A stretch of DNA of 64,000 bases from Branchiostoma lanceolatum (GCF_035083965.1 NC_089726.1:19349501-19413500); one strand, 5' to 3'. Positions 23,301-34,270 are shown, counted from the stretch's first letter. Notes: generated by a model from the letters alone, not told the origin. Translations and numbers: made by a program.

Positions 23301-25583
23301 GACGCTGGGATGAGCCAGTCGCAGGCATATGGCATTATTCAAAAGAGCCGATAAACCCGCTTTTGTTTATTATATTATGTATTACCTATGCATCTAGTTT
23401 TGTTTTTCCTTCGACACTGTATACTTTAATACCTTTGTTTGAATCTATACAGGCGCAGACTATTGTCAGCCAAACACGAAAGCGACATTACTTCCCTGTA
23501 TTTTCTGATGGCAATAAATGTAAAGTTTTGTATGTCACATTGTCTATCACCAAACATTATTTCCGTACATGAAATTTAAAGAAAATGCATGATACGAAGT
23601 GCTACAGCTTAGAAGTTTAACCATGCTAAAGATACCAAAATGCTCTCTCCGAAGCGTGGCGTTATGGCTATACTGCATTATCAAATATAAGGCGTTGTGT
23701 AGTCAGGTCGTGTCGATGTTTAAAACTTGTTCAGTGCGTAGTTCTGCTCTACATAAGCAGGATTAAAAGTCATGTGCTGCAAGTCACACGAAAAGTTACT
23801 TCGTAATGTATTGCCGCTATTAACAATGAACCAGTGATCGACGGACAAAGGGTGTGAACTATTCCTTCTTGACCATCGCATGCCAGTAGATTGGCGTTAA
23901 TTGCCTACTTTGCATTTTAAAGGACTGGCTTTGTTGGCTGTCATTGGCTAATTGTCGGTGACGTTCGGTGACCTGCCTACAGCCATTTGATTGGACCTCG
24001 CTAGAAATTTACTGACTGTCGTTAAGTGTTGGGCCCCCCCCCCCCCCCCCCCCCGGCATCCATCCTAGAAAACATAGACAGGTAGCCACATGTGTTAACC
24101 AGATGTTTTGTAACAGCCTTGCTGAATAACGTTATTTAAATGGACCAAATCATTTCGCGTAAAATATGGGGAAAACATATCATACATATGTATAAGCTAG
24201 TTCGCGGTTTAAACTGAGCATGCTCAGCGAGATGAATTGTGGGAAATATGTCAAAGGTGAAGGCCCTTGAGACGAAACAAAACACGTCTGAACATGTATC
24301 AACCACAGTCAAAACAAGTTAGGGGTCTTCGCCTTTGACATATTACCCACAATGCGTCTCGCCGCCATGCGCAGTCTTAACCGTGAAGTGGCTTATTACT
24401 GATCTACTCACCCTCTATCACCGAGTAGCAAGATTCTCACATCGTTTGACGGCTGGGCCAGTATGCAAAACAAGTATTTCAGGGTAAGACAGTTGGATCT
24501 AAAAATCACCTTTTCAGTCGAAACCATATTTAGTACAGCATTCATTGTAAAAAGGGAGTTAGGTAGGAAGTGACTAAGAAGCAAACTTTCAATCTGTTGA
24601 GAGCCATGGCTGTTTGTAAGTTTGTAAGTTTGTAAATGCAATGTATTGTCAAACAAAATATAGGACAGTTAAATGATGATCTACCGCTGATCAATATTGA
24701 ATAGAGATACAATCAACCAACCGATCGATCGACTGATTATAACCCTAACTCTAACCCAATCATAAACAATTTTGCAGACCATTGTCAATACGTTTAGGAA
24801 ACATGTCTGGACAACAGCACTGTATTCAATTTTGCAGACCATATTCAATACGTTTAGGAAACATGTCTGGACAACAGCACTGTATCAAACCTTCTTCCGC
24901 TGCTGATCCTGAGATCTGGGTTCACTTTCCTTCTCATCGTTCTCCTTAAAGATCTTCTCCACCGCCTCCTTGCCTGCCTGGAGACCACCGGCAACCCTCT
25001 TACCAACGTTTTCGTCCAGGTCCTGCAAAAGTTCCGATGTACTCTCCTTCGCCTGTTCCCGCCACTTCACGAAGGCTTTCTGCAGTTCGTATTTCTTCCG
25101 CTTGATGGTGTCACTGAGCGGTGTCGGTCCGTGTTGACACTGCCCCGAGGCGACACACTCCATGCAGACGACCCTGTCGCAGTTTTTACAGAAGAATGCA
25201 TCTCGTCCACTGAAATGTTCAGAACAGACAGTGAAGGCTCGGTTGTCGCTTCCAACGGGATCACCATTCGGGTTTCCCGCTACGAAAGCGCTTTCCGAAT
25301 CCGTCGGGAGAATCCAGAGGCTGTCGGGAAGGTTCACAACACCTCCCGGGGGTAGCACGGCGGCCTCCCCGCAAGTTGGACAGACTATGGCGGCCTTGCC
25401 GTCCGCGTAGGCCTCCAGACACCTCTCGCAGAAGTTATCGGAACAGCGTAGGCTCTTCGACAGCGTCAACACTTTGTGGCAGATGCCGCATTTGTTTGGT
25501 ACGTGGCGCGAGTTGCGGTTAGTGTTGGGGGCGTGTTCCAACGAGGTGTAGACGGCATATCCTGTGCTCTCGTATGCCCCCAT
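20322..25583 (-). CDS. RING - B-box - Rab-like GTPase fusion protein (gene A)
   Basis: Five exons on the minus strand: 25583-24891, 24452-24412, 22417-22294, 21925-21194, 20477-20322; 581 residues. RING: C32, C35, C47, D49 (normally H), C52, C55, C68, C71. B-box-2-like: C120, H123, C132, C135, C140, C143, H151. A helical stretch follows (about 155-215). The GTPase starts near 235: G1 GDRGSGKT (242-249), switch region with DSTLSIDF, G3 as WDTSGDARF, then AVVLVYDASHQESF. A long insertion before beta-5 holds two near-identical copies of DLKTTAEKTSKKVSSALDEF. The NKxD motif is not kept (VVIENIKF...), and the C-terminus (ENNATE) lacks prenylation cysteines. This layout recalls TRIM23 (RING-B-box-ARF) but with a Rab core. 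Likely a ubiquitin ligase with a divergent, perhaps weakly nucleotide-binding, soluble GTPase domain (inference). The neighbour at 27519-31224 is a paralog. Confidence 0.85.
20741..21110 (+). mobile_element. tRNA-derived SINE, in gene A intron 4
   Basis: A-box-like GTGGCGTAGTGGCAGGGTGT and B-box-like GGGTTCGAAACC form a tRNA-like head. It is followed by a body shared with 50030-50420 (TGCCCTTGGGAAAGGCACTT, GGGACGTCCCTCGGATAGGA, GGAGGTCCCGTGTTTG). It lies antisense to gene A. Confidence 0.85.
22526..22600. repeat. Dispersed repeat, copy 2
   Basis: Second copy of the repeat at 19895-19975 (GGCGACTCCTCAGGGGCGAG ... AATTCTAGGAATTGTACAGG). It lies in gene A intron 2, between exons 2 and 3, just outside the element at 22677. 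Confidence 0.7.
22677..24058. mobile_element. TIR element of about 1.38 kb with poly-C edges
   Basis: The block 22700-22790 (TTTCTAGCGAGGTCCAATCA, GGTCACCGAACGTCACCGAC) is inverted at 23935-24020. Both edges are C-runs on the plus strand, so the runs themselves are not inverted copies. Inside, 22971-23204 is a 77-residue open frame (starting MKFYSFNGAALALIERSL) that I do not recognise; it could be a transposase piece or captured sequence. The element sits in gene A intron 2. Confidence 0.7.
24193..24394. mobile_element. Small MITE with about 70-bp inverted arms
   Basis: TAAGCTAGTTCGCGGTTTAA ... ATTGTGGGAAATATGTCAAA at the left is mirrored by the right arm ending GTGAAGTGGCTTA. The two arms nearly meet, so the whole insert folds into a hairpin. 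It lies in gene A intron 2, about 20 bp from the exon 2 donor at 24412. Confidence 0.8.
24766..24885. repeat. 60-bp tandem duplication beside the exon 1 donor of gene A
   Basis: CAATTTTGCAGACCAT...AATACGTTTAGGAAACATGT...AGCACTGTAT occurs twice in a row. The right-hand copy runs up to the splice donor of gene A exon 1 (exon ends at 24891). The copies differ by two or three bases. Confidence 0.9.
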
Positions 25584-27279
25584 CGCCTTTCCAACGTTTT
25601 ACGTGTCTGTTAAAACCTTCAACAGTCTTCCAAAATGATTCATACAACAATTTGACCACAGATTAAACGCGTTCGATCAGCTTAACCACGCCTAATGTTA
25701 GTCACAACGCACGCACGTTTTCGCTGCGTGTGAGGTCACGGCAAGTTGGCCTCGAAAAATGTTTACGTCAAGCTAAATGTATGTGAGAGAACACCCGGTA
25801 ATGTGAGCCCTGGGGCTTTTTGTAAGAATGAAATGTCATGCTGCGGTGATTTCAACCCGAACTCCTAGGCCTGTCATTTAAGACTTTAAGATCATTTTTA
25901 AAGCCTTATAACAATAAGACTTGCATTCAATGTATGTTTCGTTACCTCACAAAAAAAATAAAGTGTATTTTGACTTGGTTTTCAGTCGAGTTCTTTGGCA
26001 TCCACGTGAAAGCTTGCTGAACGAAAAATATTGCTGTTAAGTCAGAAATAATGTTTCAATGTTTGTGATGGCGTTTGGACTAAACCACACCTTTTCCGAG
26101 TCATTGTAGTCTTCGGTCGGTGAAAGTATTCAAAACACATAATACTGTGCTCTCACTGAGTCAGTGACCCGTGCTAAAGTGACACCTGGTTCAACCACCA
26201 CTTTTGTACACATATAATAGTGTCTAAAGAGGGGTGAAAACTAGACCTGTCATTCTAGCTACCTCAAATAACAACTTCGCTGAAGTCCCTAGCCAACCAT
26301 GCACCCCCCCCAACCTTCTCTAGAGCATGGTTGGGAGTTAGTCGTGCGCAAGGTCGTCTGTGGTTGGGAGTTAATTGGTCGGCATGGTTGCCTGCTACTC
26401 TTTAAACATGTTAACATGTAATTAGTGAAGACAACCCTATCCCTGTGTTCAATCCCTATTTTTTTATGGTTGAGAAGTCTTTGATACTCGCTTATAAGCA
26501 ATGTGTATATACCAGCATCCCATGTTTTCAGAAATGTGAATACCATTTTAATTCGGATTCTACCATTTAGAGTCCGCGACTGTGGTATCTCTAATAAAGA
26601 TTTCAAAGATTTCAAAGATTTCAAAGTCGTCTGCGCCAGTCAACTTTGCCAAATCAGACTCAGGAAAGTCATATTCGTCTTAGATGCGATCAGATAAGGA
26701 CACTTGAGCAAGGATGAGATGGATTCCAGGCTACTCCCGACCCAGCACCGACCTTGGTTGGGGAGTGGTCGGGAGGAAAGTCGTGGGATGGTCCTGAATG
26801 TGTGTCAGGGGCTTTCGCCCTCGGTCAAATCAACCAGTTGGAGGTGCTTTTGCATGTGTACTGTAGTTTATGTCATACCTGGGCCGCGAAAACGTTCGAT
26901 ACGGGTGTTCCGGGCCGGGTGATAATTTTCCGTACCACACGGGGTTCTATAAGTTGTATCAAATTCGAATACCGCGGATTCGGAGGTTGGAATCAATGTT
27001 GTTACACTTTTTTGTCCGAGGACACAAAACTCCCTCAACTTCTGGCGCATTCCGTATTGAAATGTGTGTTTTCTCGGGTAGGTATGATATATATAAAATA
27101 CAACACGGTGTATTCCGCATCAACATCGGTCCCAGCCCTCCCGCGGGTCGGATCGTTGTAGTATGTAATAATCACCTGTCTTACATTACAAAATTTGATC
27201 ATCAATTCTGTATAACTGTGTGTTCTTCATTTGGTAGAAATAAACATACACAGTTGCAGCTAGTGAGAAGAGAGAATTC
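25584..27279. other. Intergenic between the two RING-Rab genes
   Basis: No supported gene. It contains a 9-bp tandem run (GATTTCAAA x 3-4 at about 26597-26627), GTTGGG-rich partial inverted repeats at 26290-26390 and 26730-26790, and the dispersed repeat at 27000-27152. The promoter of gene A should lie at its left end (just above 25583); I see no clear TATA box. Confidence 0.4.
27000..27152. repeat. Dispersed repeat with AATACAACACGGTGTATT, copy 1
   Basis: CTCCCTCAACTTCTGGCGCA, ATTGAAATGTGTGTTTT, AATACAACACGGTGTATTCC and CCTCCCGCGGGTCGGATCG occur in this order both here and at 46220-46466. It is a TIR-element relic of unknown family. It lies just downstream of gene B. Confidence 0.75.
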
Positions 27280-27285
27280 TTTATT
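27280..27285 (-). terminator. Poly(A) signal AATAAA of gene B
   Basis: TTTATT on the plus strand, about 235 bases after the gene B stop codon (27519-27521), is the nearest AATAAA on the coding strand. Confidence 0.5.
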
Positions 27286-27518
27286 GTCGCTTCTAATTGT
27301 ACGAGTAACATGTTAACACAACTGATACCCGGGTCTCTGGTATCGGACTATGGCTACAGTAAACAGGTAAACAAACAAACAAACAAACAAACAAGCAAAC
27401 CAGATTGATGCCCCTGTCCCTTGTGCTGAATGATATGTTCACCCATTTAAGATGTCGAACTCCTCTATTCATTCCTTCGTCCTTAATATTTTCTGTACAA
27501 AGTCTAGGATAAATCCTT

Positions 27519-28747
27519 TCACTGCGCATGCTCCCTCTTGGCTATGACGTCACTGGCCAGTCTTAGGAAGGCCATGTCCAGCTCTGTTGCATCCTGGGAG
27601 CTGGTCACGTGATACCGGATGTTGTTGTCATGGCACCACGTCTCTACGTCACGTTTGTTAACCTGTCAATAAAGCGAAGAAAATAACTTCAGAAATTTGC
27701 ATATTCTGATGCATTGAGCATCCTTCTCCCATCAGAGAATGATTGATTTTGATATCATGTTAAACTTCTCTTATTGGTCGAGAACTTAATCCAATTGAAA
27801 CTTATTGGTTTATTGGTTTATTTCGATACCCTTTAGTCGAATTGCGACTAATCTTCCAGGGTTCAACACAAAAAGTATACAAACACAGACATATATACAG
27901 TGCAAGATTAAAAGGACATAACGTTATATACATAATCATAACAAATACAGATTATTGGCAATGATAGTGACATATTAGGAATTGCAATGCTGTCTATTGG
28001 GTGCCTGTAATTGAGGTCACATCCTGTATGCTGGTTGGTTGATTGGTTTGACCTGTGTAAGTCTAAAAAGACGTATAAATTTGCATACATGTGTATGATG
28101 TCATATTCACATTCAAATCTACCTTTAGGTTTAACAATCCAACATGGTGGATCTTACATACATCATAGTCACGTGCAACACAATAATATCTAGGGAATCT
28201 AAATTAGTAGGATAGCACACCTCATAGTCATCTGTCGACCTGTTGTTTCCAATAACCATGAAGGTCACGCCCGCAGGATTCTCGACATCACTGTCACTCG
28301 ATGTTTCAATGTCGCCCTCATCTCGTTTCGTCTCGCGCTTCTTCGCGAGATCTCTCACCCTTTGCCCGGCTCGTCCGGCGGCTCCCTTTGAATTGTGACC
28401 GCAAGATTTATCCATTAGGCCACAGCAAGTAATTTTTATGGATGACATCAGCGCGCTCATTAATTTTCGCCTGATTTCGAAATAAAAAACAAGAAATTTC
28501 ATTGCCCTCCGACGGTGGTCAACATGCTAAAAATTGGCAAATATGTCGTAAACGTTGACAGTCTAAGGTGTTTCATTGCATATGAATACCCATTGTAGTT
28601 CCTGCCCATGATGGTATGACATTAGATGTTTTCTGCGTTTGTTCTAGTTAATTGAGCTGTATACACATCTTCAAGAACAGTTTAATGTTGACAGTCTAAG
28701 GTGTTTCATTGCATATGAATACCCTGAGTGTAGTTCCTGCAAATAAT

Positions 28748-28778
<31 letters not shown>

Positions 28779-31224
28779 GGTTCTGGTTAATTGACACAAG
28801 GTGTTTCATCACATATGAATACCCAGTGTAGTTGCTTCATATATATATGATGGTACAACAAGCTCTTTTCTGCATTTGTTGTAGTTAGTCTATTGAGATG
28901 TATACACATATGCAAGGACATGTTTACTGTTGAATCAAGGAGGTTTTATATTATATATGAAACCTCATTGGTTGAATACAGGAATAAAAGACCTGTTGGT
29001 CATGATATCATATTTCGTCACCTCAATTCTTGTTTAACAAGATTTATGATCTCAAAATTTGAGAATATAGGAATCTTGTTTTTTATGGCCCACCTTGTTT
29101 TTTTTTCGCCCTATCTCATTAACTTTGGAGTCTGCGGAGGATGTCATCCATAAAATTTACTTGCTGTGGCCTTAGAATTAATTCCAGACACAGAAGTGGC
29201 AGCACATATAAAAATAAGTTTCCAGTATACTATATTATGTATGAATTTTGGACGGAATCAGCGACATATACTGTAGAATTAATGCAGAATTGTTCGCGGT
29301 GGGTTTTATGTTCGCGGTTTTCGCGGCGATCGTTTTACCGCGAACTGAAAACCACCGCGAACACTTCATTCTCCCCTTAGCGCGAAATAAAATCCGCGCG
29401 AACTTAAATGCATTTCCAGTACCATTTCAAGCCGTCTATACATTCAAGTAACACATTGAAAATTGCAACCTTAACACAGTGAAAATGAATTCAAGAGTTG
29501 TATACACTGTACCTTAACATTTATGATAATTTTGTCGACAATTGATCTGACCGTCTTGGAAGACTCCTGGGCGCCCATCTTAAGGCTGGCTAACATCTTA
29601 AAAACGGATGAATTCTCCACCGTCTGGGCGTTCTTTACATGAATTATCTCGACTCGTCCTCGACTCTGATTGGTGGATGTACGTTTGGAGAAGATTTCTC
29701 GCCACGTTTTGATGCTGTGGAAGGATTCCGGATGTGACGTATCGTACACGAGAACCACGGCGTCGGCCTGGCTGAAGTATCGCGAGATCATGGACCGAAA
29801 TCTCGCGTCTCCAGAGGTGTCCCACAACTGTATGAAAGTTCAAACACTCAATTCAAGAACAGAAAAAAAATAGAAAAGGAGAAAAGGAAACAGAGGAGCA
29901 AGGACTGAGTATGTATGCTGCATTTGCACGTGACTACGATTACGTCATTTTGTATGCAAATTCGATTTAAGTAACCGGCAACTTTCAAGTTTAACCATTC
30001 AACATGGCGGACAATACTAACGTCATAGTCACGTGATTGCACCCCTAATGACCAATGACGTATAACAACCAATCACCTGCAGTGTTACGTGTCTGTTGTC
30101 TACAGTCAAGTCTTTCGATCTGAAGTCGATGCCCAACGTCGGTCCAGGGTCATCGTCCGTTCGTTCAGCATACTTGTTGAGGAGATAAGTCTTGCCGCTT
30201 CTGATAATTATATGATATATAATTGTTACATATAATTGTAATAAATGTACAATTTTATACACATGTTGTACGTATCTCATTTCGCATGTCAAGGTTTTCA
30301 TTGTAGTACACAAAAGAACAATACATAAACAACAGAAGATATATACTGAATTCTTGTATATTGAGAACCTTTTAACTGTACATTGAATGCATGTGTCAGA
30401 TTTTCATCAGTTGACGATAAACAAAAAACATATATGTTGTAAACATTTAAAGAAAACTTACCCACTGTCTCCCAATAAAAGAATCTTGATATCCTCAGGC
30501 ACCTGTTGTGTAAAGAAAAGAAAAGAAATTCGGAAATTCACACCACAATTATCAGTAGAGCAGTCAAGCTTTTCCAAGAAGCAAACGGTAATTTTCGTTA
30601 ATAAAATTGATAGGTTTGTACCTTAGGTTTTGTTGTTGATTGTATAGCCTTTCTAAGACTCACTGCTCGATCCTTAACGCCACCCATGATCGCCCGCTTG
30701 CCTGTGTTGAACCCGTCCACGATTTTTTGACAAGCCGCACAACGTAAACCTCGTTCCCGCCCAGAGCGAGCTGTCGCAGACAAGTCTGTCAACATGCTGT
30801 GCAGTTCCGATCTTCTCCGCTCAACGGCGCTGTTGTCATCCGTGCGACTGCTTTTGACGTCGCCGCCAGATAAATGGTCACAAGAGAAGTATGATTCGTC
30901 CCATTTTAACTTGCTCGAAGCGAAATTCTTCTTTTTGTCTCTTCCGCAGGAGTTTCTATCCAGATCGATGAAGAAATAGGATGGTAGGCCCTCCACACCC
31001 CCGTCTGGTAATGTAATCGTCTGAGAACACAAGGGGCAGACAATCTCGTCTTTTTTGCCTTTGACGTATTTCACAAGGCACGAAACACAGAAGCGATGGT
31101 GACACGCAGTCGTCTTGTAAATGCAGAGTTTTTCGCGACAGATCCCACATGTATCCATGACCTCGTAAATAGTGTCGCTCTCGGCCTTCGTAGAAGATCC
31201 AATGGCGGTACAGGTGGCAGGCAT
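27519..31224 (-). CDS. RING - Rab-like GTPase fusion protein (gene B)
   Basis: Six exons on the minus strand: 31224-30622, 30502-30462, 30200-30077, 29827-29513, 28385-28221, 27662-27519; 463 residues. RING: C26, C29, C41, H43, C46, C49, C63, C66, a normal C3HC4 with the same spacing as gene A. The B-box is decayed (only CDHLSGGD is left). GTPase: KILLLGDSGSGKT (G1 at 212-219), GPTLGIDF (switch I with the G2 threonine), WDTSGDARFRSMISRYF (G3), AVVLVYDTSHPESF, then an insertion shorter than in gene A. G4 reads VIGNNRSTD instead of GNKxD. There are no C-terminal prenylation cysteines (ends KREHAQ). Exons 2 and 3 have the same lengths and phases (41 and 124 nt) as gene A, proving common descent. 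The gene A exon 4 is split here into exons 4 and 5. The exon 5 acceptor (28385) has a poor pyrimidine tract because a MITE ends 32 nt upstream, so that boundary is the least certain. Confidence 0.83.
28418..29171. mobile_element. PIF/Harbinger-like MITE, copy 2, in gene B intron 4
   Basis: Ends GGCCACAGCAAGTAATTTTT and its inverse (ending CTTGCTGTGGCC), flanked by exact TTA duplications (28415-28417 and 29172-29174). The inside has three to four degenerate tandem units of about 120 bp (AAGGTGTTTCATTGCATATG ... TGTAGTTCCTGC) at 28560, 28690 and 28800, plus a (TG)n-G run at 28745-28780. No transposase is seen. Confidence 0.88.
29269..29421. mobile_element. TIR element TACTGTA...TTCGCGG, copy 1
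   Basis: Begins TACTGTAGAATTAATGCAGA, contains GTTCGCGGTTTTCGCGG and its inverse, and ends ATGCATTTCCAGTA. A second copy is at 35204-35424. It is a short palindrome-rich MITE with a probable TA target. It lies in gene B intron 4. Confidence 0.8.
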
Positions 31225-31867
31225 GTCGTCTTCTTCTCCGAGTGCTCTACTTTGCGATTTTCAAGACATTTCTCAGTCCTGTGAGCTCGTAGACATTAAC
31301 GAGGAAAACAAATCAGCTAAACCAAGATATCATCGCACCGTAAGGAGTACAGACAGCATTGAAAATGCCAAAACGTTGGTCTTTTTCGAAACTCTAAGAG
31401 TGGGCAGTGAGAGAGAGAGAATAACACCCCAGCAGAAAAAAAAGTCAGACGATCAAAATACCTCAGGCTTTTGGACGAAACCATTACCCAACAGGGTTTC
31501 TTCTGATTCTTTTTTCGTCAGCTAAATACCTTCCCAATACCCGAAGCAGTATAAAGATATTCTTAGAAATATTTCAAGAAAACTGACGAACAAGTCGCAA
31601 ATCTAAAAGAACGCTCATCATAGCAGATACTAGCATTACCCTATGTCAAGGAGGTTCAATCAAAACCATCTTGCCTGTACATATTAGTGATGTAGCCTGC
31701 CCTAGATTCAACGTGTAACGCATGACAAGGCGTATGGTATTCTATTTTGTCGGATATTGTTGTCTTGAAGTGTATTATGTCTATTGGAGAGCAAAGAAGC
31801 TTGCAGAAGATGGCGTATTACGTACACGTACACCGATTGGTGGTTATACATATACCAGCTACAAGGC
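31225..31867. other. Upstream region of gene B
   Basis: The promoter of gene B should lie here. An open frame on the plus strand (31172-31525, about 117 residues) overlaps gene B exon 1 antisense; it shows no domain and I do not call it a gene. No TATA box is evident. Confidence 0.35.
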
Positions 31868-32961
31868 TAACGTTGGGTAACCTAAATTCGTGGGGTACTT
31901 AAAGTCGGGATTTTTCGAAAACGGGGTATTTAGGGATATGTGCTACATGCAAAATCAGTTATAACGCCAGCAATGCAAAGCAGATAGACTAACGTATTCA
32001 GAACACTGGCTGAAAAGCTTCGATAACCATGCATTAGAAGTTGGCGACGTCAAAAACTCTCCGTCCCTTATTGACAGAGTCTGGGGGCTTCGTGGGAGAA
32101 TCACCCAGCACGGTTGTTCGCTGGTTTATAAGACAAATGTCACATCTCCTGCCTGCTAAACACAATTATTTATAAGACAACTTATTACAATCTCTTTTGC
32201 TAACCTGCAACTGGATTCTAAGTGTGATCAATCATCAAAACTCCTCTCTGTTGCTACAACCTACGGCACGTGTATTTTCCCGCCGCCATATTGTTAACCA
32301 GAATCCTGTTGTCAAGCAGACGACAAAGGTTTGTGAGGAACACTTTTTTGTCTAAATGCTGCGTGTGATAGTGGACTGAGGAAGATATTTTCCTCAAAGT
32401 TTGCTCCTAACACAACAAGGAACACATGGACATAGTAGTATTACCATTGCTACGGCATCCAGCTAACTTCCCATGAATAATGTAACGTTACACGTTGCCC
32501 GATGATGACGATGGGCCGACTTTGAGTGAAGTTCTACCGACTCAACACACGGGTTGTTCCCGAACTGGCCTGATGTGTGCGGTACGGCCGTTTCTTCGTG
32601 TATTTTTTTTACTTGGACACGTCTATATCCATAGCACTCTCCTCAAGCCAAGGATAGAACGAATAGCTGCTGTATAAAATGTGATTAGCGGTAAGATATT
32701 CAAGACGAATCTTCTCTCCCGAATTAATGTGCCCCCCTGTCCGACAGCACCACAATTGTGCGTGCGGCGCACGGTAGTTTCAAGTTGAAATATTATGGTG
32801 TCAGCACGACTAGAGACAAAATCTACCATATGTATGATTAGTGCAAAGATAGTACATGATACTGACAGAATAATAGAAAAAAAGGATGGTTTATTGTTCT
32901 GCTAGATTGATTTCAGTCAACCATTATCGGAAAAATCCCGAATTTAGGTTACCCAACGTTA
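31868..32961. mobile_element. 1094-bp TIR element, copy 2
   Basis: Same ends (TAACGTTGGGTAACCTAAAT and inverse), same length and same internal 60-residue frame as 7861-8954. I noticed no difference in the stretches compared, so the two insertions are young. Flanks differ (GGC|TA ... TA|CAG), consistent with a TA target. Confidence 0.88.
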
Positions 32962-33141
32962 CAGTAAAGCTTCTAAGTACATGATGACAACCTGTGCCAG
33001 AAAAGGACAAGAAACAATGCTTGGGCTTAAAACTGCAACCAGCTGTTAATACGGGTCTTCCCAATCGGTGTGTTACGTCAATAGGCGGTTATACCGGTTT
33101 TTCAGCACAGATATACTGACCCTAAATGACAAACCCCATAA

Positions 33142-33322
33142 CCTCCGTTACAGACTCCTTCCGGTTGTTTTCTTATTCAAGTTAACGTGTTCTTATCATT
33201 TCTTATTTCTGGCCGAGAAGGATTGAACGCAGATTCCCTCTCGACCAGCAATAAGAACAAAAATTTAATAAGAAAACGGTAATTTGAAAAAGAAAACAGT
33301 CGTAAGGAGTCTGCAACGGAGG
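33142..33322. mobile_element. 181-bp MITE with CCTCCGTT ends
   Basis: CCTCCGTTACAGACTCCTTC at the left is mirrored at the right (GGAGTCTGCAACGGAGG); the arms extend about 60 bp with mismatches (TGTTTTCTTATT...). It has no coding capacity and no clear target duplication. Confidence 0.8.
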
Positions 33323-33377
33323 CTAACACCTCATAACAACACCTGCTTTTTTAACCCGACTTTTCACTCTTTAGTAA

Positions 33378-34093
33378 GGCCACACCAAGTTAATCTTATG
33401 GATGACATCCGCGCGCGCATTGATTTTCGCCTGTTGTAAAAAAAATATAAAAAAATTCACCTCCTCCAAGGCTACACAGAACTCCGGAACTTGCCGATTT
33501 AGATTGCCGCAAAAGGCTAGCATTGTGCCGGCTTATCGGAAAACTGGGGGCGTATGTGGATTGGTATGCCATCGATGTTGGCTAGGGGGATTTTGCGTTT
33601 GCACAGTTGTATGAGAGGATCGCGGCGGCGATGCAGCGAGTATCGCCAAGACAATTTCAAACACGACCTATCCAGAGTGGCTCTCACACGTTTTTTTGCA
33701 ATAATGAGAGACATGGGAGAGGAATTGAGGGATTGGCAGAGGGATTTGTGAGCGTAAACCATGGAATGCTTAATATGGAGTTCAATGCCATGTATGTTGA
33801 AACTGCCCTTATGGGTGTATATGAGTATTCTCATCACAGTCATATATCATCCACAGTCCTCGGAGCCAAATACCTTCTAATAGTCTGCTATGATGAACAA
33901 GACAACCTATATGTACCTCCTACAAACAAACTGTGTTCTGTGGTTCAATTCGCAATACCAGCTTTGTACTAGTACTAGTAGCCCTGTCGTTTAGCAGCAT
34001 TTTTTTTTTGCTGGATTTTTCTTTTTTTCGCCCGCGCGCATTAGTTTTGGGGTCTCCAGAGGATGTCATCCATAAAATCAAGTTGGTGTGGCC
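33378..34093. mobile_element. PIF/Harbinger-like element, copy 3
   Basis: Ends GGCCACACCAAGTTAATCTT and its inverse, flanked by TAA on both sides (33375-33377, 34094-34096). It is 716 bp long. Two overlapping open frames (33554-33751 and 33607-33972, the latter 121 residues) are the longest in the family here, but I see no clear transposase motif; it may hold captured or decayed coding sequence. Confidence 0.85.
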
Positions 34094-34264
34094 TAAGAGA
34101 CCCCTAAACGTTTAAATGTCGGAATGGCAAAGAGCCTTCTGGTATTTTGTCACCGTCATGGGCGGTCAAAACTTTCTAAATTGATTGTGGAAAAAATATT
34201 AAGCAATACTTCATGAAGAGGACTACAAGAACAACACGCAGATCATATCAGTTTTGGATAATCC

Positions 34265-34270
34265 TTTATT
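34265..34270 (-). terminator. Poly(A) signal AATAAA, candidate end of the IMPA1-like gene
   Basis: TTTATT on the plus strand gives AATAAA on the minus strand, about 1.3 kb after the stop codon at 35580. If used, the 3' UTR contains the MITE at 35204-35424. Confidence 0.4.

Noticed and set aside
31172-31525. 117-residue plus-strand frame over the start of gene B
   Set aside because: It overlaps gene B exon 1 antisense, is low in complexity and shows no motif.
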